This document shows, piece by piece, positions 5,854 through 6,271 of a stretch of DNA of 6,271 nucleotides. Location: contig DPCD01000041.1 of NCBI GenBank assembly GCA_003516765.1, forward strand, positions 541 to 6,811, given 5' to 3'. A model generated the notes under the pieces. The model was not told where the DNA came from and searched no databases. It was given only the letters and a program-made list of their open reading frames with translations. Numbering within the stretch: position 1 is the stretch's first letter; each line of letters starts with the position of its first letter. The DNA is from Clostridiales bacterium (GTDB taxonomy: Bacteria; Bacillota; Clostridia; Oscillospirales; Oscillospiraceae). Position numbers and translations under genes: made by a program.

Positions 5854-6271
5854 TTGAAAACGAGGTACTTCAGAAGAAAGCAAAACAGCGACGCCGTAGA
5901 ATGGATCGAGATGAGCGGCGCGGAATATCTGGACTTCGTCCGTGATCCCGAGAACAAAGACAGGTCTTTTTTGAATATGAAAAACGTCGTTCTGGAATGC
6001 TCGAAGGAGGAATATCTGCAAAGCCGAACCGAGAAGCGGCGCAGCGACTATCTTGCAGAAAGCAAAAAGGGGTGGACGATCATCTCCCTTTTTGCACAGG
6101 CAGACAAAGAGTCTACCGGCGAGGAAGTCATTCCGGACCCGGATGCCGATGTGGAAGAAAACATCCTACATACCCTTGCCGTGCAGCGCGTTCGTGAAGT
6201 AGTAGATGCACTTCCGGAGGAAGACGCGGCGCTGCTTCGTGCGTTATATCTGCAAACGCCGCCGCTGACCC
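5854..6271 (+). CDS. Sigma-70-family-like RNA polymerase sigma factor (3' end outside window)
   Basis: The frame starts at TTG 5854 behind ggagg and stays open to the window end, giving 139 visible codons. The N-terminal part (KTRYFRRKQNSDAVEWIEMSG, residues 2-22 in outline) and the following charged segment match, from memory, a family of small sigma-70-like proteins in gut Clostridia, often annotated simply as sigma-70 family. Residues 112-139 (RVREVVDALPEED, then ALLRALYL) look like the start of sigma region 4: a helix ending in LPEED, then the helix that precedes the helix-turn-helix. The DNA-contacting helices lie beyond the window. The protein would act in the cytoplasm, with RNA polymerase or as a DNA-binding regulator. 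Such genes often occur in integrative conjugative elements, so this may be an edge of one. Two upstream terminators suggest its own promoter, which I could not identify. The alternative is a region-4-like regulator that is not a true sigma factor. Confidence 0.75.
   Translation, partial: MKTRYFRRKQNSDAVEWIEMSGAEYLDFVRDPENKDRSFLNMKNVVLECSKEEYLQSRTEKRRSDYLAESKKGWTIISLFAQADKESTGEEVIPDPDADVEENILHTLAVQRVREVVDALPEEDAALLRALYLQTPPLT

Noticed and set aside
5848..5949. ATG at 5848 as an alternative start or a leader peptide before the sigma-like gene
   Set aside because: It is only 2 nt from the ggagg, and its frame ends after about 33 codons with an Arg/Lys-rich product; TTG 5854 has proper spacing and a recognisable protein.
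1..6271. CRISPR array, tRNA, rRNA or transposase gene
   Set aside because: No regularly spaced short repeats, no cloverleaf-like or rRNA sequence, and no transposase motif was seen on either strand.

Overview
The window looks like a piece of a chromosome from a gut-type member of the Bacillota (class Clostridia, probably the Oscillospiraceae/Ruminococcaceae group). Three things suggest this: a very large secreted protein built from Listeria-Bacteroides (InlB B-type, Flg_new) repeats, a small sigma-70-like gene of a kind I associate with those bacteria, and Gram-positive style ribosome binding sites and intrinsic terminators. This placement is inference from protein style and composition; no taxonomic marker gene is present.

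Layout, all on the + strand. Positions 1-609 are the 3' end of a gene that starts before the window; its product has a beta-rich, probably extracellular C-terminal region that I do not recognise. A short gap (610-670) holds a strong GC-rich hairpin and a ribosome binding site. Positions 671-5422 encode one giant exported protein of 1583 residues. It has a signal peptide, six clear and one or more degenerate Flg_new repeats, a carboxypeptidase-regulatory/PEGA-like module, a bacterial Ig-like module, a C-terminal series of beta domains and an aromatic C-terminal tail. There is no LPXTG motif, SLH domain or final membrane segment.

Positions 5423-5853 are non-coding and unusually structured: a perfect 13-bp hairpin, a stretch with sequence blocks like a cobalamin (B12) riboswitch, a canonical intrinsic terminator, a 15-bp inverted repeat with a U-rich tail, and about 170 nt with nothing I can name. 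From 5854 to the window end runs the start of a sigma-70-like gene with a TTG start codon, cut off by the window.

The first two genes may form a surface/secreted protein cluster, since they share orientation, short spacing and extracellular-type sequence. The sigma-like gene is insulated from them by two terminator-like structures and probably belongs to a separate unit, possibly the edge of a mobile element. The most interesting point is the B12-riboswitch-like stretch with an apparent attenuator, because no cobalamin-related gene lies downstream in the window.
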